Notes: a model not told the origin generated them from the sequence alone. A DNA stretch of 64,000 bases from Methylocapsa palsarum (GCF_900114285.1 NZ_FOSN01000003.1:186001-250000), one strand, 5' to 3'; positions 1-8,866 are shown, counted from the stretch's first letter. Translations and numbers: made by a program.

Positions 1-249
1 GCTTCAACCGATGGAGGGCTCTGGCTGCGGATGTTCGAGGCGCTGACCGAACTCGCGCCGCGCCCAGCCTTTCGCGGCGAAGCTGGAGCAAGGAGGCGGG
101 CGGCTCGGGCCTGCTGGTCTTGCCAACGCGAAACGCCAAAGGCGGCGCTGCCGGGTGAGGAAACACGGTGTCTGCGGCTCAAACCCGCCACAATCGACGC
201 GGTTCGGACGGGCGCAGATCCCGCGCCCGCCGTCAAGTCCGGAGCGGGC
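1..249. other. No recognisable gene (window edge)
   Basis: This stretch lies downstream of ctaE on the minus strand. Open frames exist on both strands, but none gives a protein I recognise. The DUF983 or SURF1 genes that often follow ctaE in related bacteria are not visible here, although they could lie outside the window. Confidence 0.4.
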
Positions 250-1113
250 CTAATGCTCCATCGGGGCGCCCCAAGAGCCCCAAACGTAGATCGCGGCGAA
301 GAGAAACAGCCACACCACGTCGACGAAATGCCAGTACCAGGCGGCGAATTCAAATCCCAGATGATGCTTCGGGGTGAACTGGCCGATGAAAGCCCGATAA
401 AGGCAGACCATCAGGAAAATCGTGCCGACGATCACGTGGAAGCCGTGAAATCCGGTCGCCATGAAGAATGTCGCCCCGAATATCGATCCGCTGAACGAGA
501 AAGGCGCGCTGGAATATTCGTAGGCCTGGACGCTGGTGAAGATCATCCCGAGCAGGATGGTCAGGGCGAGGCCGATTTTCAGGCCTCTCCGGTCGCCGTT
601 GAGGAGCGCGTGATGGGCCCAGGTGACCGTGGTGCCGGAGGTGAGAAGGATCAACGTATTGAGCAGCGGAAAGCGCCACGGATTCAGCGCCTCGGTCCCC
701 TTGGGCGGCCAGACTCCGCCGGTGAATTCCGTCCGCGAATATTCGATGGCTTCGCCAGGGAACAGGCTGGCGTCGAAAAACGCCCAGAACCAGGCGACGA
801 AAAACATCACTTCGGAAGTGATGAACAGGATCATCCCGTAGCGGTGGCTGATCTGCACGACCCTTGTGTGATAGCCGCCGAATTCGGCCTCCTTGACGAC
901 ATCGGTCCACCATGACGCCAGAACGAAGAGGAGGCTGATGACGCCAGCGCCAAACAGGAAGCTGCCGAATTTAACGCCCGCGATCGGAATATGCTTCATC
1001 CATAAGATCGCGCCGAGCGCCATGACAAAGGATGCCGACGCCCCGAGGATCGGCCAGGGGCTCGGATCGACGAGATGATAATCATGACTTGGTTTCGCGT
1101 GGCCGTCCGACAT
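250..1113 (-). CDS. ctaE: Cytochrome c oxidase subunit III
   Basis: Seven-helix subunit III of the aa3-type terminal oxidase, 287 residues, in the cytoplasmic membrane. It stabilises subunit I and supports proton uptake into the D-channel. The product begins MSDGHAKPSHDYHLVDPSPW, the usual start of alphaproteobacterial subunit III. It carries the family signatures WAFFDASLFP, a conserved GVWPP segment, and a C-terminal WYWHFVDVVWLFLF helix. An in-frame extension upstream to 1176 exists, but the ATG at 1113 matches the family N-terminus. It is the last gene of the minus-strand cox cluster, about 140 bases after ctaG. Confidence 0.97.
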   Translation of the reverse strand: MSDGHAKPSHDYHLVDPSPWPILGASASFVMALGAILWMKHIPIAGVKFGSFLFGAGVISLLFVLASWWTDVVKEAEFGGYHTRVVQISHRYGMILFITSEVMFFVAWFWAFFDASLFPGEAIEYSRTEFTGGVWPPKGTEALNPWRFPLLNTLILLTSGTTVTWAHHALLNGDRRGLKIGLALTILLGMIFTSVQAYEYSSAPFSFSGSIFGATFFMATGFHGFHVIVGTIFLMVCLYRAFIGQFTPKHHLGFEFAAWYWHFVDVVWLFLFAAIYVWGSWGAPMEH

Positions 1114-1257
1114 GTAAATGCCCTTTTCCCGCTCGAAGGCTCCTCGAGCCTTGTTTGAAGTACGCCGCCCTCTCAAGCGACGCTGAAATGAGTTTGCCCG
1201 GCGGACCGCCGCCGTTTGCCCCTTTTGAATGCGCCGGTCAAGGCGGCAGGGCCGCGG
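1114..1257. other. Short intergenic gap ctaG-ctaE
   Basis: About 140 bases between the ctaG stop and the ctaE start. I see no conserved small gene. Transcription probably runs through from ctaG. Confidence 0.4.
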
Positions 1258-1890
1258 TCACAACGATTTCTTCCCTGCGTCGGCGCCCCCCGTGGCGACA
1301 GGCTTCGCCGCAAAAAACGTATAGGATAGCGTGACCGAATGAACGTCCCTCATGCCCTGGTCATTCTCGATCGCCGGATCGAGAAAGAACACGACTGGCA
1401 TCTCCATCGTTTCACGGGGCCCGAGGGTCTGTTCCGCGAAACAGAAGCAGCTGATCTTGTCGAAATAGGCGCCGGCGCTCTCCGGACTGACATTGTACAT
1501 CGCTTGTGCCGACGTCTCGTGGTCGGACATGTTGGTCACACGGTAGAATATGGTCGCCGTCTCGCCCGTTCGGAGCTTGATCTCGGGCGTTTCGGGTTCG
1601 AAGCGCCAGGTGAGACCGGGAGCGACATTGGCGTCGAACCGCACGGTGAAATCGCGCAACCCTCTGGTCGAGGGCGCCGTCTTGGCGACCTGGGTGGTGC
1701 CGCCGAACCCGGTCGCGGCGCAGTACATTCGGTATAAGGGCGCTGACGCGAATGAAAGGCCAAGCATCAGGAGGCTTGCGCCGGCGATTGCGATGGCGAT
1801 TCCGCGCCGGCCTTTCACCGGGGACGGCGTCCGCCCCTTTGGGTCCCGCCCTGACGGGTCGGAAGCGGGCAATGGCGCCGAACCCGTCAC
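1258..1890 (-). CDS. ctaG: Cytochrome c oxidase assembly protein CtaG (Cox11)
   Basis: Membrane-anchored copper chaperone that helps deliver copper to the CuB site of subunit I. It has 210 residues: a cytoplasmic Pro-rich tail, one transmembrane segment around residues 30-50 and a periplasmic Cox11 domain. The copper-binding CFCF motif (KISCFCFAEQTLGP) is intact and is followed by the FFLDP strand typical of Cox11. The start codon overlaps the stop of the preceding coxF-like gene by four bases (ATGA), so the two are probably translationally coupled. Confidence 0.96.
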   Translation of the reverse strand: MTGSAPLPASDPSGRDPKGRTPSPVKGRRGIAIAIAGASLLMLGLSFASAPLYRMYCAATGFGGTTQVAKTAPSTRGLRDFTVRFDANVAPGLTWRFEPETPEIKLRTGETATIFYRVTNMSDHETSAQAMYNVSPESAGAYFDKISCFCFAEQTLGPRETMEMPVVFFLDPAIENDQGMRDVHSVTLSYTFFAAKPVATGGADAGKKSL

Positions 1891-2054
1891 AGCGGACGAA
1901 CGAGTACGCCAGGGCCGAGCTTGACGATCGTCACAACATAGAAAAGCACAGCAAAAAACGCCACGGCGAGGCCGATGGCCGTGTTGCGCTGATTCCTGCT
2001 TTTCAGTTGCGCCGGCGTCAAAACGATCCCTTCGGGTTTCTTGTCGCTGGTCAT
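1887..2054 (-). CDS. coxF: CoxF-like small membrane protein of the cox cluster
   Basis: A 55-residue protein with a charged N-terminus ([20 protein letters not shown]), one transmembrane helix (about residues 27-46) and a [10 protein letters not shown] tail. This layout, between ctaB and ctaG, matches the small CoxF-type proteins of Rhizobiales cox operons. Their role in oxidase assembly is presumed from position only. It overlaps ctaB (2051-2054) and ctaG (1887-1890) by ATGA on each side. A longer in-frame reading to 2306 runs inside ctaB and is not believable. Confidence 0.85.
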   Translation of the reverse strand: MTSDKKPEGIVLTPAQLKSRNQRNTAIGLAVAFFAVLFYVVTIVKLGPGVLVRPL

Positions 2055-3028
2055 GGGATCACCGTGAAAACATGTAAAAACGGGATGCCGCTGAAGTCTT
2101 GCAATATGACGAGAACGCGTTCGGCGATGATCTCGGCGAACAGAAGAAAAAGGTAGAGGATCGAGAAGCCGAAAAGGCGCTTCGGATAGCGTTCCGACGC
2201 TTCGCCCGTTCGATGGAGAAAGACGCGCGCGGCGCTCAGCAGCATGAGCGCGCCGAGCGCCGCGGCGAGAACGCCGTAGAAGGGCGATGCGAAGCCCAGC
2301 GCCCAAGGAGCCAGTCCGATGGGAAACAGAACGATCGTGTAAAGAAGGATCTCGAGCCGGGTCCGGTCGGCGCCCTTGGCGTTCGGCATCATGGGGACGC
2401 CGGCGCGTTCATAATCCTTGGCCCTCAGCAGGGCGAGCGCCCAGAAATGAGGCGGAGTCCAGAAGAAGATGATCATGAACAGCGCGAAGCTGGCCCAGCT
2501 CACCTCGCCGGAGGCCGCGGCGTAACCGACAATCGGCGGAAGAGCGCCAGCGGCGCCTCCGATGACGATATTTTGCGGCGTGGAGCGCTTGAGCCACATC
2601 GTATAGATCACAACGTAAAACAGGATCGTAAACGCAAGCAGGCTGGCGGCGAGCCAGTTCGCGACAAGCCCCAGGGTGAACACGGAAATAACCGACAGGA
2701 TCGCGCCGAATGCGAGGGCGTCGTCGCGGCTCAATTTGCCAGATGGGATGGGACGCTTGCGCGTGCGCGTCATCAGGGCGTCGATGTCGGAATCGTACCA
2801 CATGTTGAGCGCGCCCGAAGCCCCTGCGCCGACCGCGATCGCGAGAAGCGACGCGAACCCGATCACAGGATGAACATGCGGCGGCGCGATCAGAATGCCG
2901 GCGAGGGCGGTGCAGACGACGAGCGACATGACGCGCGGCTTGAGCAGATCGATGTAATCGCCCGGGCTCGCGATGGAGATCGCAAGACCTGCAGGACGTT
3001 CATTGCCGCTTTCGCTGACCAAGCTCAT
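2051..3028 (-). CDS. ctaB: Protoheme IX farnesyltransferase (heme O synthase)
   Basis: UbiA-superfamily prenyltransferase that adds a farnesyl group to heme B to make heme O, the precursor of heme A for the oxidase. It has 325 residues and about nine membrane helices. The Asp-rich substrate motif [19 protein letters not shown] and the second conserved loop ([18 protein letters not shown]) are present. I chose the ATG at 3028 ([12 protein letters not shown]). The open frame reaches 3181, but that extension contains a tandem duplication and looks non-coding. It sits between ctaD and coxF in the minus-strand cluster. Confidence 0.95.
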   Translation of the reverse strand: MSLVSESGNERPAGLAISIASPGDYIDLLKPRVMSLVVCTALAGILIAPPHVHPVIGFASLLAIAVGAGASGALNMWYDSDIDALMTRTRKRPIPSGKLSRDDALAFGAILSVISVFTLGLVANWLAASLLAFTILFYVVIYTMWLKRSTPQNIVIGGAAGALPPIVGYAAASGEVSWASFALFMIIFFWTPPHFWALALLRAKDYERAGVPMMPNAKGADRTRLEILLYTIVLFPIGLAPWALGFASPFYGVLAAALGALMLLSAARVFLHRTGEASERYPKRLFGFSILYLFLLFAEIIAERVLVILQDFSGIPFLHVFTVIP

Positions 3029-3342
3029 GTTTTTACCAACTCTATCTTTACTTTCGCCGCTTGCGATGCGCGGCCCGCCTGACAGCAAGGCCCCATGCGC
3101 CCGAAGCGCTTTCCGACCGATGGATTCCTGCGATAAATGGGTTCCTGCGATCAATCCAAAATCCGGTCGATCTGAAATCACTCCATCTTCCAGCTTCTCA
3201 AATCTTCCAGAGCCTCAAAATGAATCGGTCAGATTTCGCTCTGACCGAACCATGCTCAGGCCGCTTCTCGTTCGAGGCGCGGCCCAAGGCCGTGTGAAGT
3301 TCCAAGGTCGCCGCCGCTCCTGCGACGGCGAGACCCATTGGT
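3029..3342. other. Intergenic region ctaD-ctaB
   Basis: About 310 bases between the ctaD stop and the ctaB start, unusually long inside this otherwise tight cluster. It contains a 17-bp tandem duplication (3122-3155) and no believable gene on either strand. It could hold an internal promoter or a processing site, but none is evident. Confidence 0.45.
3122..3155. repeat. 17-bp tandem duplication upstream of ctaB
   Basis: Two adjacent 17-base units (3122-3138 and 3139-3155), core TTCCTGCGAT, differing at two positions. One of the many two-copy junction duplications in this window. Confidence 0.85.
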
Positions 3343-5040
3343 CTAGTGATCCGCGCCCTGAATTTGAGGCAGGGTCTCGAAGGTGTGGAATGGAGGCGGC
3401 GACGACAGCGTCCATTCGAGCGTCGTCGCGCCGGGACCCCAGGGATTGTCGCCGGCGAGGCGCTTCTTCGCGAAGGCGTCATAGATGATGTAGAAGAACA
3501 GGACCATACCCACGCCGGAAAGGTAGGAACCATAGGAGGAAATCCGGTTCCAGAGAGCGAAGGCGTCCGGATAATCGATATAGCGGCGCGGCATGCCCGC
3601 GAGCCCAAGAAAGTGCTGCGGAAAAAAGGTCACGTTGACGCCGATGAACATGATCCAGAAATGCGCCTTTGCGAGCGTCTCATTGTACATGAAACCGCTC
3701 ATTTTCGGGAACCAGTAGTAGAAACCCGCGAAAATCGCGAAAACAGCCCCGAGCGACAAGACGTAGTGGAAATGCGCTACGACGTAATAGGTTTCGTGGA
3801 AGGCGCGGTCGATGCCCGCGTTCGCCAGGACGACGCCGGTGACGCCGCCGACCGTGAACAGGAAGATGAACCCGGTCGCCCAGATCATCGGGGCCCTGAA
3901 CGTGATCGAGCCTCCCCACATGGTGGCGATCCAGGAAAAGATCTTCACGCCGGTGGGAACCGCGATGACCATCGTCGCGAACACGAAATAGCGCTGGGTG
4001 TCGAGCGACATCCCGACGGTGTACATGTGATGCGCCCAGACGACGAGACCGACGACGCCGATAGCGACCATGGCGTAGGCCATGCCGAGATAGCCGAATA
4101 CGGGCTTGCGCGAAAAGGTCGAGATGATCTGACTGATCAGGCCGAAGGCGGGCAGGATCAGAATGTAGACTTCCGGATGCCCGAAGAACCAGAACAGGTG
4201 CTGGAACAACAACGGGTCGCCGCCGCCCGAAGGATCGAAAAAGGTCGTTCCGAAATTGCGGTCGGTCAGCAGCATCGTGATGGCGCCAGCGAGGACGGGC
4301 AGGGTCAGCACGAGCAAAAAGGCGGTGACCAGAACCGACCAAACGAACAGCGGCATTTTATGCAAGGTCATGCCGGGCGCGCGCATGTTGAAGATCGTGG
4401 TGATGAAATTGATCGCGCCGAGGATCGAGGACGCGCCCGCCAGATGGATCGAGAGGATCAGGAAATCCATCGCCGGGCCGGGGGCGCCGGTGTTCGACGA
4501 ATAGGGCGGATAAAGCACCCAGCCACCGCCGAAGCCCATCATCCCGGGCGCGCCTTCGACGAACATGGAGATGACCGCGAGGGTGAGCGAGGCGGGAAGC
4601 AGCCAGAACGAAATATTGTTCATACGGGGGAAGGCCATGTCCGGCGCGCCGATCATGATCGGGACGAACCAGTTGCCGAAACCGCCGATGAGCGCGGGCA
4701 TCACCATGAAGAAGATCATGATGAGGCCGTGAGCGGTGATCATGACGTTATAGAGGTTCTTCGCGGCGTCGATGGCGATATCGGCCGACGCGCCATTGAT
4801 GATCTGGGCGAGATGATTGAAGACCTGAATGCCTGGCTCCTGAAGCTCCATGCGCATCAGGACCGACATCAGGCCGCCGACGACCCCGGCGACCAGCGAA
4901 AAGATAATATAAAGCGTGCCGATATCTTTATGATTGGTCGAAAACAGGTAGCGCCGCCACCCGGTCGGATGGGCTTCCCCGCCGTGTTGCTCCGTCGCGG
5001 CCCCTGTCGCTATAAATTGATCTTTCGTGGTCGTCGCCAA
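3343..5040 (-). CDS. ctaD: Cytochrome c oxidase subunit I (aa3 type)
   Basis: Catalytic subunit holding heme a and the heme a3-CuB centre; 565 residues, 12 helices. Visible landmarks are [11 protein letters not shown] (CuB ligand His and the D-channel Glu), [10 protein letters not shown] (CuB His pair), PTGVKIFSW (K-channel Thr and Lys), GAPDMAFPR (D-channel Asp) and AHFHYV (heme ligands). So this is an A-type proton-pumping oxidase. One oddity: the helix loop that normally reads [13 protein letters not shown] reads [13 protein letters not shown] here (codons 3793-3798). The Mg/Mn-site Asp is replaced by Glu. It lies 33 bases after ctaC in the same operon. Confidence 0.98.
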   Translation of the reverse strand: MATTTKDQFIATGAATEQHGGEAHPTGWRRYLFSTNHKDIGTLYIIFSLVAGVVGGLMSVLMRMELQEPGIQVFNHLAQIINGASADIAIDAAKNLYNVMITAHGLIMIFFMVMPALIGGFGNWFVPIMIGAPDMAFPRMNNISFWLLPASLTLAVISMFVEGAPGMMGFGGGWVLYPPYSSNTGAPGPAMDFLILSIHLAGASSILGAINFITTIFNMRAPGMTLHKMPLFVWSVLVTAFLLVLTLPVLAGAITMLLTDRNFGTTFFDPSGGGDPLLFQHLFWFFGHPEVYILILPAFGLISQIISTFSRKPVFGYLGMAYAMVAIGVVGLVVWAHHMYTVGMSLDTQRYFVFATMVIAVPTGVKIFSWIATMWGGSITFRAPMIWATGFIFLFTVGGVTGVVLANAGIDRAFHETYYVVAHFHYVLSLGAVFAIFAGFYYWFPKMSGFMYNETLAKAHFWIMFIGVNVTFFPQHFLGLAGMPRRYIDYPDAFALWNRISSYGSYLSGVGMVLFFYIIYDAFAKKRLAGDNPWGPGATTLEWTLSSPPPFHTFETLPQIQGADH

Positions 5041-5073
5041 CGGGAATCTCCCTCGAAACTATTGATTTGAAGC

Positions 5074-6012
5074 TCAGCGTTGTCCGGCCGGACCCGCCGC
5101 ACTATACGCCAGACGGAGCGGACCCGCATCGTTCGACGCAAATTTCTTGCTCGCTTCCAGGAGCCAGGCGTCATAATCTTCCTGGCTGACAACATGAAAC
5201 ACGATCGGCATATAGGCGTGGTCTTTGCCGCAGATCTTGGAGCATTGGCCGTAATAGGTGCCCTCTCGCTCCGCCTTGAACCAGCTTTCGTTCATCCGGC
5301 CCGGGACAGCGTCGATGCGGACGCCAAAGGAGGGAATCGTAAAGGAATGAATGACGTCGGCTGCGGTGACGAGAAGCCGGACTGTTTTACCGACCGGGAC
5401 CACGGCCATATTGTCGACGGTCAGGAGACGCATGTCGCCAGGCTTCAGGCTCGCCTCGGGGACAAGATAGGAGTCGAATTCGAAGCCGCCGCCTTGATCC
5501 TTCGGGTAGTTGTAGGTCCAGTACCATTGCTTTCCGGTGGCCTTCAAGGTGATGTCCGCTTCCGGCACCACGACCTGATGGGTGAGAAGACGGAAGGACG
5601 GGATCGCGATGATGACCAGAATCATCACGGGAGCCACGGTCCAGATCACTTCCAGCGTCGAATTGTGGGTCGTCTGCGCCGGGACCGGATTCGCCTTTTC
5701 GTTAAATCTCAGGACCACGTAGGTCAGCAGTCCGAAGACGAAAATGACGATGCCGACGATGATCGGTAGCAAAATCCAGTTGTGGAAAAAATGCATCTCG
5801 TGCGCGATGGGGGTGACGGCTTCGCCGAAGCCGATCTGGCCCGGCGTTGGAAAGCCGTCGGCCCGCGCAGCAGAAATTGCGGACGCGAGGAAAGCCGATA
5901 CCGAGAGTCCCGTGCGCATCAACTGCGCCCGGGAAGCTCGAAAAATCGTCGCCGTGTCGAAATAAGGCGCCGCGGCTGAAGTAATTTTCGCGGCTGCGCG
6001 AGCGGTTTTCAT
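5074..6012 (-). CDS. ctaC: Cytochrome c oxidase subunit II
   Basis: Subunit II binds cytochrome c and carries the CuA electron-entry site on the periplasmic side. The product has a cleavable-type signal (ending near AARADGFPTP), two transmembrane helices and a cupredoxin domain. CuA ligands are visible as H in DVIHSF and as C, C, H and M in GQCSKICGKDHAYMPI. The usual motif is CSELCG; the Glu that also contacts the Mg/Mn ion is Lys here (codon 5236-5238). An alternative start at 5919 (MRTGLSVSAF) would give a more ordinary signal peptide. It is the first gene of the minus-strand cox cluster. Confidence 0.96.
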   Translation of the reverse strand: MKTARAAAKITSAAAPYFDTATIFRASRAQLMRTGLSVSAFLASAISAARADGFPTPGQIGFGEAVTPIAHEMHFFHNWILLPIIVGIVIFVFGLLTYVVLRFNEKANPVPAQTTHNSTLEVIWTVAPVMILVIIAIPSFRLLTHQVVVPEADITLKATGKQWYWTYNYPKDQGGGFEFDSYLVPEASLKPGDMRLLTVDNMAVVPVGKTVRLLVTAADVIHSFTIPSFGVRIDAVPGRMNESWFKAEREGTYYGQCSKICGKDHAYMPIVFHVVSQEDYDAWLLEASKKFASNDAGPLRLAYSAAGPAGQR

Positions 6013-6107
6013 GTCTTTCGGCGCTCCGATTTTGCACGGCTGAATATGCCGCGCCTACCACTTTCCCTAGGACTCGTCTAGCGAGACGTTCCAAATCACA
6101 AAGACGC

Positions 6108-6137
6108 GCATATTGCAACGCGGCGAGCGCCGGTCAA
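6108..6137 (-). promoter_or_regulatory. Candidate sigma70 promoter for the cox cluster
   Basis: On the minus strand a TTGACC (6137-6132) is followed after 18 bases by ATATGC (6113-6108), about 95 bases before the ctaC start. It is found by eye only. The -10 match is modest. Confidence 0.3.
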
Positions 6138-6222
6138 TGTTGCGTCATATGATCGCTTGAAGCGTATCAATTCGTCAGTTCAGCAAGAAGTGTTCCCTAA
6201 ATGCGGCGAACCGGAGGTTTGC

Positions 6223-6250
6223 TTGACACGCTCAAGGGTTTTGTTAGTGG
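6223..6250 (+). promoter_or_regulatory. Candidate promoter for the ialB-like gene
   Basis: A good -35 box, TTGACA at 6223-6228, lies about 175 bases upstream of the IalB-like start. The -10 candidates at standard spacing (TTAGTG or TAGTGG) are weak. The rest of the 6013-6401 gap shows no gene. Confidence 0.25.
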
Positions 6251-6401
6251 TCCATAGCGCCAGCGCGTTCGATGGGACCGAAATCCTGACTTTCGGCCCT
6301 GGTCGCGTTTGGGTTGGCGTCACTGGACAGGCCTGGATGGGCTTTCCTTGGGCTCGTTCTGGAATTGGCGCCGCTCGCAAAGTTCTAATCCTGGAGAAAT
6401 C

Positions 6402-6935
6402 ATGGCGCAGGCGCTTGATCGGTCGCACGGCAAACTCGTCAAGTCCCTCGCTTCGGTGATTTTTGCGGGCGTTTTGCTCGCCTGCGGGAATTTTGCGGCG
6501 TTTGGCCAGGGCATGGTGAAAGCCAAGCACGGCGATTGGGAGTTAAGGTGCGAAACTCCGCCGGGAGCTGCGCGCGAGCAATGCGCATTGCTCCAGAGCG
6601 TCGCGGCGGAGGACAAGCCGAACATCAATCTCGTGGTGATCGTTCTTAAAACCGCCGACGGCAAAAGCCGCTTGTTGCGCGTCATCGCGCCGCTCGGGGT
6701 CCTGCTGCCGTCCGGGCTCGGGCTGAAGATCGATGACGTCGATGTCGGCCGCGCCGGGTTCGTGCGCTGTTTGCCAACCGGCTGCGTCGCCGAGGTCGTG
6801 ATGGAGGAAAAACTGATCGACCAGATGAAGAAAGGCCAGAACGCGACCTTCATCATCTTTCAGACGCCTGAGGAAGGCATCGGCATTCCGCTAGCCCTCG
6901 CGGGATTCAAGGAGGGTTTCGAAACCTTGCCCTGA
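6402..6935 (+). CDS. Invasion-associated locus B (IalB) family protein
   Basis: Predicted periplasmic protein of 177 residues with a signal peptide (hydrophobic run about residues 13-33, ending AAFGQG). The mature part follows the IalB pattern: a GDWELRCE start, a Cys pair (RCETPPGAAREQCAL), and the RCLPTGCVAEVVM segment with a second Cys pair. IalB proteins are widespread in Rhizobiales. Their exact function is unclear outside Bartonella, where the family was linked to red-cell invasion, so no invasion role is implied here. ATG 6402 is preceded by GGAGAAATC. It is divergent from the cox cluster. Confidence 0.88.
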   Translation: MAQALDRSHGKLVKSLASVIFAGVLLACGNFAAFGQGMVKAKHGDWELRCETPPGAAREQCALLQSVAAEDKPNINLVVIVLKTADGKSRLLRVIAPLGVLLPSGLGLKIDDVDVGRAGFVRCLPTGCVAEVVMEEKLIDQMKKGQNATFIIFQTPEEGIGIPLALAGFKEGFETLP

Positions 6936-7014
6936 GCCGCGGGCCTGATTGCCGACTTTTCCGGCGCGGTTTGACGGGGAGCTTTCCGCGTGCGCCGCGC
7001 CAGTCGCCGGGTGT

Positions 7015-7130
7015 TAGAGCATATTCCGATTGGATTGAAGCCATCCAATCGACAAGACTACGCTCAAGCTTTTGACTCTGGAGCGATTTCTGATCGATCG
7101 CATGACTTCATGCGATCGGAAAACGCTCTA
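7015..7130. mobile_element. MITE/REP-like palindromic element, copy 1 (complete)
   Basis: A 116-base non-coding element whose ends are imperfect inverted repeats (TAGAGCATATTCCGAT and, at the right end, ATCGGAAAACGCTCTA). It contains two internal palindromes: GATTGGAT/ATCCAATC on the left and GATCGCATGA/TCATGCGATC on the right. Related sequence occurs at 59362-59431 and 63924-64000. It lies between the IalB-like gene and DUF2093 and may also terminate their converging transcripts. Confidence 0.75.
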
Positions 7131-7373
7131 GTCTTGAGTCTTGACGCCCTTGACCCCGAGTTTGCGCAGCTTCGCCTCGGGGCCGGCGTAAGGCTCCTGC
7201 TGATCAACGTTCCAGTACCGTAAATCTTCAAGACGAATCGCTACCCCCGTGACGGCGCAGCGAACGAAATTTCCCGGACGCAGAACTCGAAATTCTCCAT
7301 CCAGATATTCGAGTTCGGCTTCTCCCGCCGTGATTGGTCGGCGTTCATAACGATTCATGTCGATTTGGCCCAT
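7128..7373 (-). CDS. DUF2093 family protein
   Basis: Small (81-residue) soluble protein. The segment EAELEYLDGEFRVLRPGNFV, followed by RCAVTGVAI and LRYWNVDQQEPYAGPEA, is characteristic of DUF2093, a short family found almost only in Rhizobiales. Function unknown. An internal Met (start at 7358, MNRYERRP) may be the true start. The stop touches the right end of the palindromic element. No operon partner on the same strand. Confidence 0.85.
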   Translation of the reverse strand: MGQIDMNRYERRPITAGEAELEYLDGEFRVLRPGNFVRCAVTGVAIRLEDLRYWNVDQQEPYAGPEAKLRKLGVKGVKTQD

Positions 7374-7489
7374 GCGCGGATTTGTCTGGATAGATTAACG
7401 CAGTTGCAGCAGTTTCGCCACCATTGCCGGCGAACTTCGCGCGCTTTCATACGACGGGCGTTGTCTGGTTCGTGACGCAGGCGCGGCGC

Positions 7490-7531
7490 AACTGCTACGC
7501 CTCCGGTATGAACTGCTACGTCTCCGGTCTG
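7490..7531. repeat. 21-bp tandem duplication
   Basis: Two adjacent 21-base units (7490-7510 and 7511-7531), core AACTGCTACG followed by CTCCGGT, differing at two positions. They lie in the leader of the alpha/beta hydrolase gene. Confidence 0.85.
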
Positions 7532-7554
7532 AACAGCCGCAGGGCGGGCGACGC

Positions 7555-7606
7555 TTCAAGGAGACGTCATTTTCAAGGAGACGTCATTAATGGGAGAGAC
7601 GTCATT
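7555..7606 (+). repeat. 17-bp repeats carrying the hydrolase ribosome-binding site
   Basis: Two identical 17-base units (7555-7571 and 7572-7588) each contain AAGGAGA. A third, partial unit (7589-7606, sharing GAGACGTCATT) runs over the start codon at 7590. The Shine-Dalgarno has therefore been duplicated. The first two codons after ATG (GGAGAG) plus the following ACGTCATT derive from the same repeat. Confidence 0.85.
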
Positions 7607-8372
7607 GTTCGAATTTTCGGGCCAAGGCGCGCGCATCGCCTTCGTAGACGAATGGCCCGAGCGGTTCGACCGCGGCGAGCCAATTCTGCTGATCCACGGT
7701 TTCGCCTCGAACCATGCCGTGAACTGGTTCTTTCCCCAATGGATCAAGACGCTGACGGATGCGGGGCGGCGCGTGATCGCGCTCGACAATCGCGGCCATG
7801 GCCGCAGCGAAAAGTTTTACAAGCCGTCGGACTACGCCGTCTCGAAAATGGCGGCGGACGCGCGCGCGCTGCTCGATCATCTCGACATCGAAACCGCCGA
7901 CGTCATGGGTTATTCGATGGGCGCGCGCATCGCCGCCTTTTTAGCCAAGGGCCATCCTGAACGTCTTCGCTCCGCGATTCTTGGCGGCCTCGGATATCAT
8001 TTGATCGACGGGTCCGGTTTGCCCCTTGGCGTCGCGGACGCCATGGAGGCCGCTTCGATTGAGGACCTGTCCGATCCAGCGCAGCGAGCGTTCCGCAGCT
8101 TCGCCGAAGCCACAAAAAGCGATCTTGCCGCCCTTGCGGCGTGCATGCGCGGCGCGCGCCAACCGATGAGCGAGGCGGAGGCGGGCGCGATCCGCATTCC
8201 GATCCTCGTCGCCGCGGGGACTGAAGACTCTATCGCTGGCGACGCCTCCCGGCTCGCCGCATTGTTTCCCGCCGGACGCGCCCTCGATATCCCGGGCAGG
8301 GACCATAATTCCGCGGTGGGAGACAAGGTGTTCAAGGCCGGCGTCCTTGAATTTCTCGACCAGCGGCCTTGA
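7590..8372 (+). CDS. Alpha/beta-fold hydrolase
   Basis: 260-residue cytoplasmic hydrolase of the esterase/epoxide-hydrolase type. The oxyanion-hole motif HGFASN comes first, then DNRGHGRS. The nucleophile elbow is GYSMG (Ser about residue 112), the acid Asp is in AGTEDSIAG and the His in GRDHNSAV. So a complete catalytic triad is present. Substrate cannot be told from sequence. There is no signal peptide. The start ATG lies at the end of a duplicated ribosome-binding-site repeat. It stands alone; the downstream DUF3126 gene follows after about 100 bases. Confidence 0.88.
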   Translation: MGETSLFEFSGQGARIAFVDEWPERFDRGEPILLIHGFASNHAVNWFFPQWIKTLTDAGRRVIALDNRGHGRSEKFYKPSDYAVSKMAADARALLDHLDIETADVMGYSMGARIAAFLAKGHPERLRSAILGGLGYHLIDGSGLPLGVADAMEAASIEDLSDPAQRAFRSFAEATKSDLAALAACMRGARQPMSEAEAGAIRIPILVAAGTEDSIAGDASRLAALFPAGRALDIPGRDHNSAVGDKVFKAGVLEFLDQRP

Positions 8373-8470
8373 GCGTGCGTTGGACCTGTGAACGTCTGCG
8401 GGTCAAGGTTGCGGCGGCAAGCCTTTTCTGGCAAACGCAATCGTAAGGTCGGCCGTGGAGAAAACACCCT

Positions 8471-8866
8471 TTGGACAAAGCGGAATTGAAGAAATTGCAG
8501 GCTTTCCTGCAGCATTCCCTGGGTAATCAAGGCATCAAGGTGACGCCCGGCAAGAAGAACGCCGACGACGCCGACGTGCATCTCGGCGAGCGGAAAATCG
8601 GGGCCATTGTCGTCGATGACGAGGACGGCGACCGCTCGTTCGCCTTCGAGATGAAAATCCCGGTCGGGCGGCCGGTCCTCCAGGAATATCTGCGGCGGCT
8701 TTTCGAAGCCGAAAGCTTGAAGATCGTTCCCCGCGGTAAGAAAAACGACTCGGTCGAACTCAACAACGGCGAGGAATTTCTTGGCGTCATTTCCGCGGAT
8801 GACGCCAAGCAGTCGAGCTACACGTTGCAAATGGCGATTCTCGATTTCGATCTTGAGGCGTACTGA
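8471..8866 (+). CDS. Tandemly duplicated DUF3126 protein
   Basis: 131 residues, starting with TTG preceded by GGAG. DUF3126 proteins are normally about 70 residues. This one carries the domain twice: residues about 1-62 (LKKLQAFLQHSLG ... VVDDEDGDRSFAFEMKI) and about 68-131 (LQEYLRRLFEAESLKIVP ... SYTLQMAIL). Both halves share the KKxD/ND-acidic-EFxGxI-DD pattern, so this is an internal gene duplication. The family is small, alphaproteobacterial and of unknown function. It lies between the hydrolase and the gamma carbonic anhydrase on the same strand. Confidence 0.8.
   Translation: MDKAELKKLQAFLQHSLGNQGIKVTPGKKNADDADVHLGERKIGAIVVDDEDGDRSFAFEMKIPVGRPVLQEYLRRLFEAESLKIVPRGKKNDSVELNNGEEFLGVISADDAKQSSYTLQMAILDFDLEAY

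Noticed and set aside
1-249. Possible DUF983 or SURF1 gene fragment after ctaE
   Set aside because: Looked for on the minus strand, where it would be expected, but no frame shows a CxxC or other recognisable motif.
3346-5070. 574-codon open frame antisense to ctaD
   Set aside because: Its product is Arg/Asp/Glu/His-rich low-similarity sequence, as expected for the complement of a GC-rich gene. ctaD on the other strand is beyond doubt.
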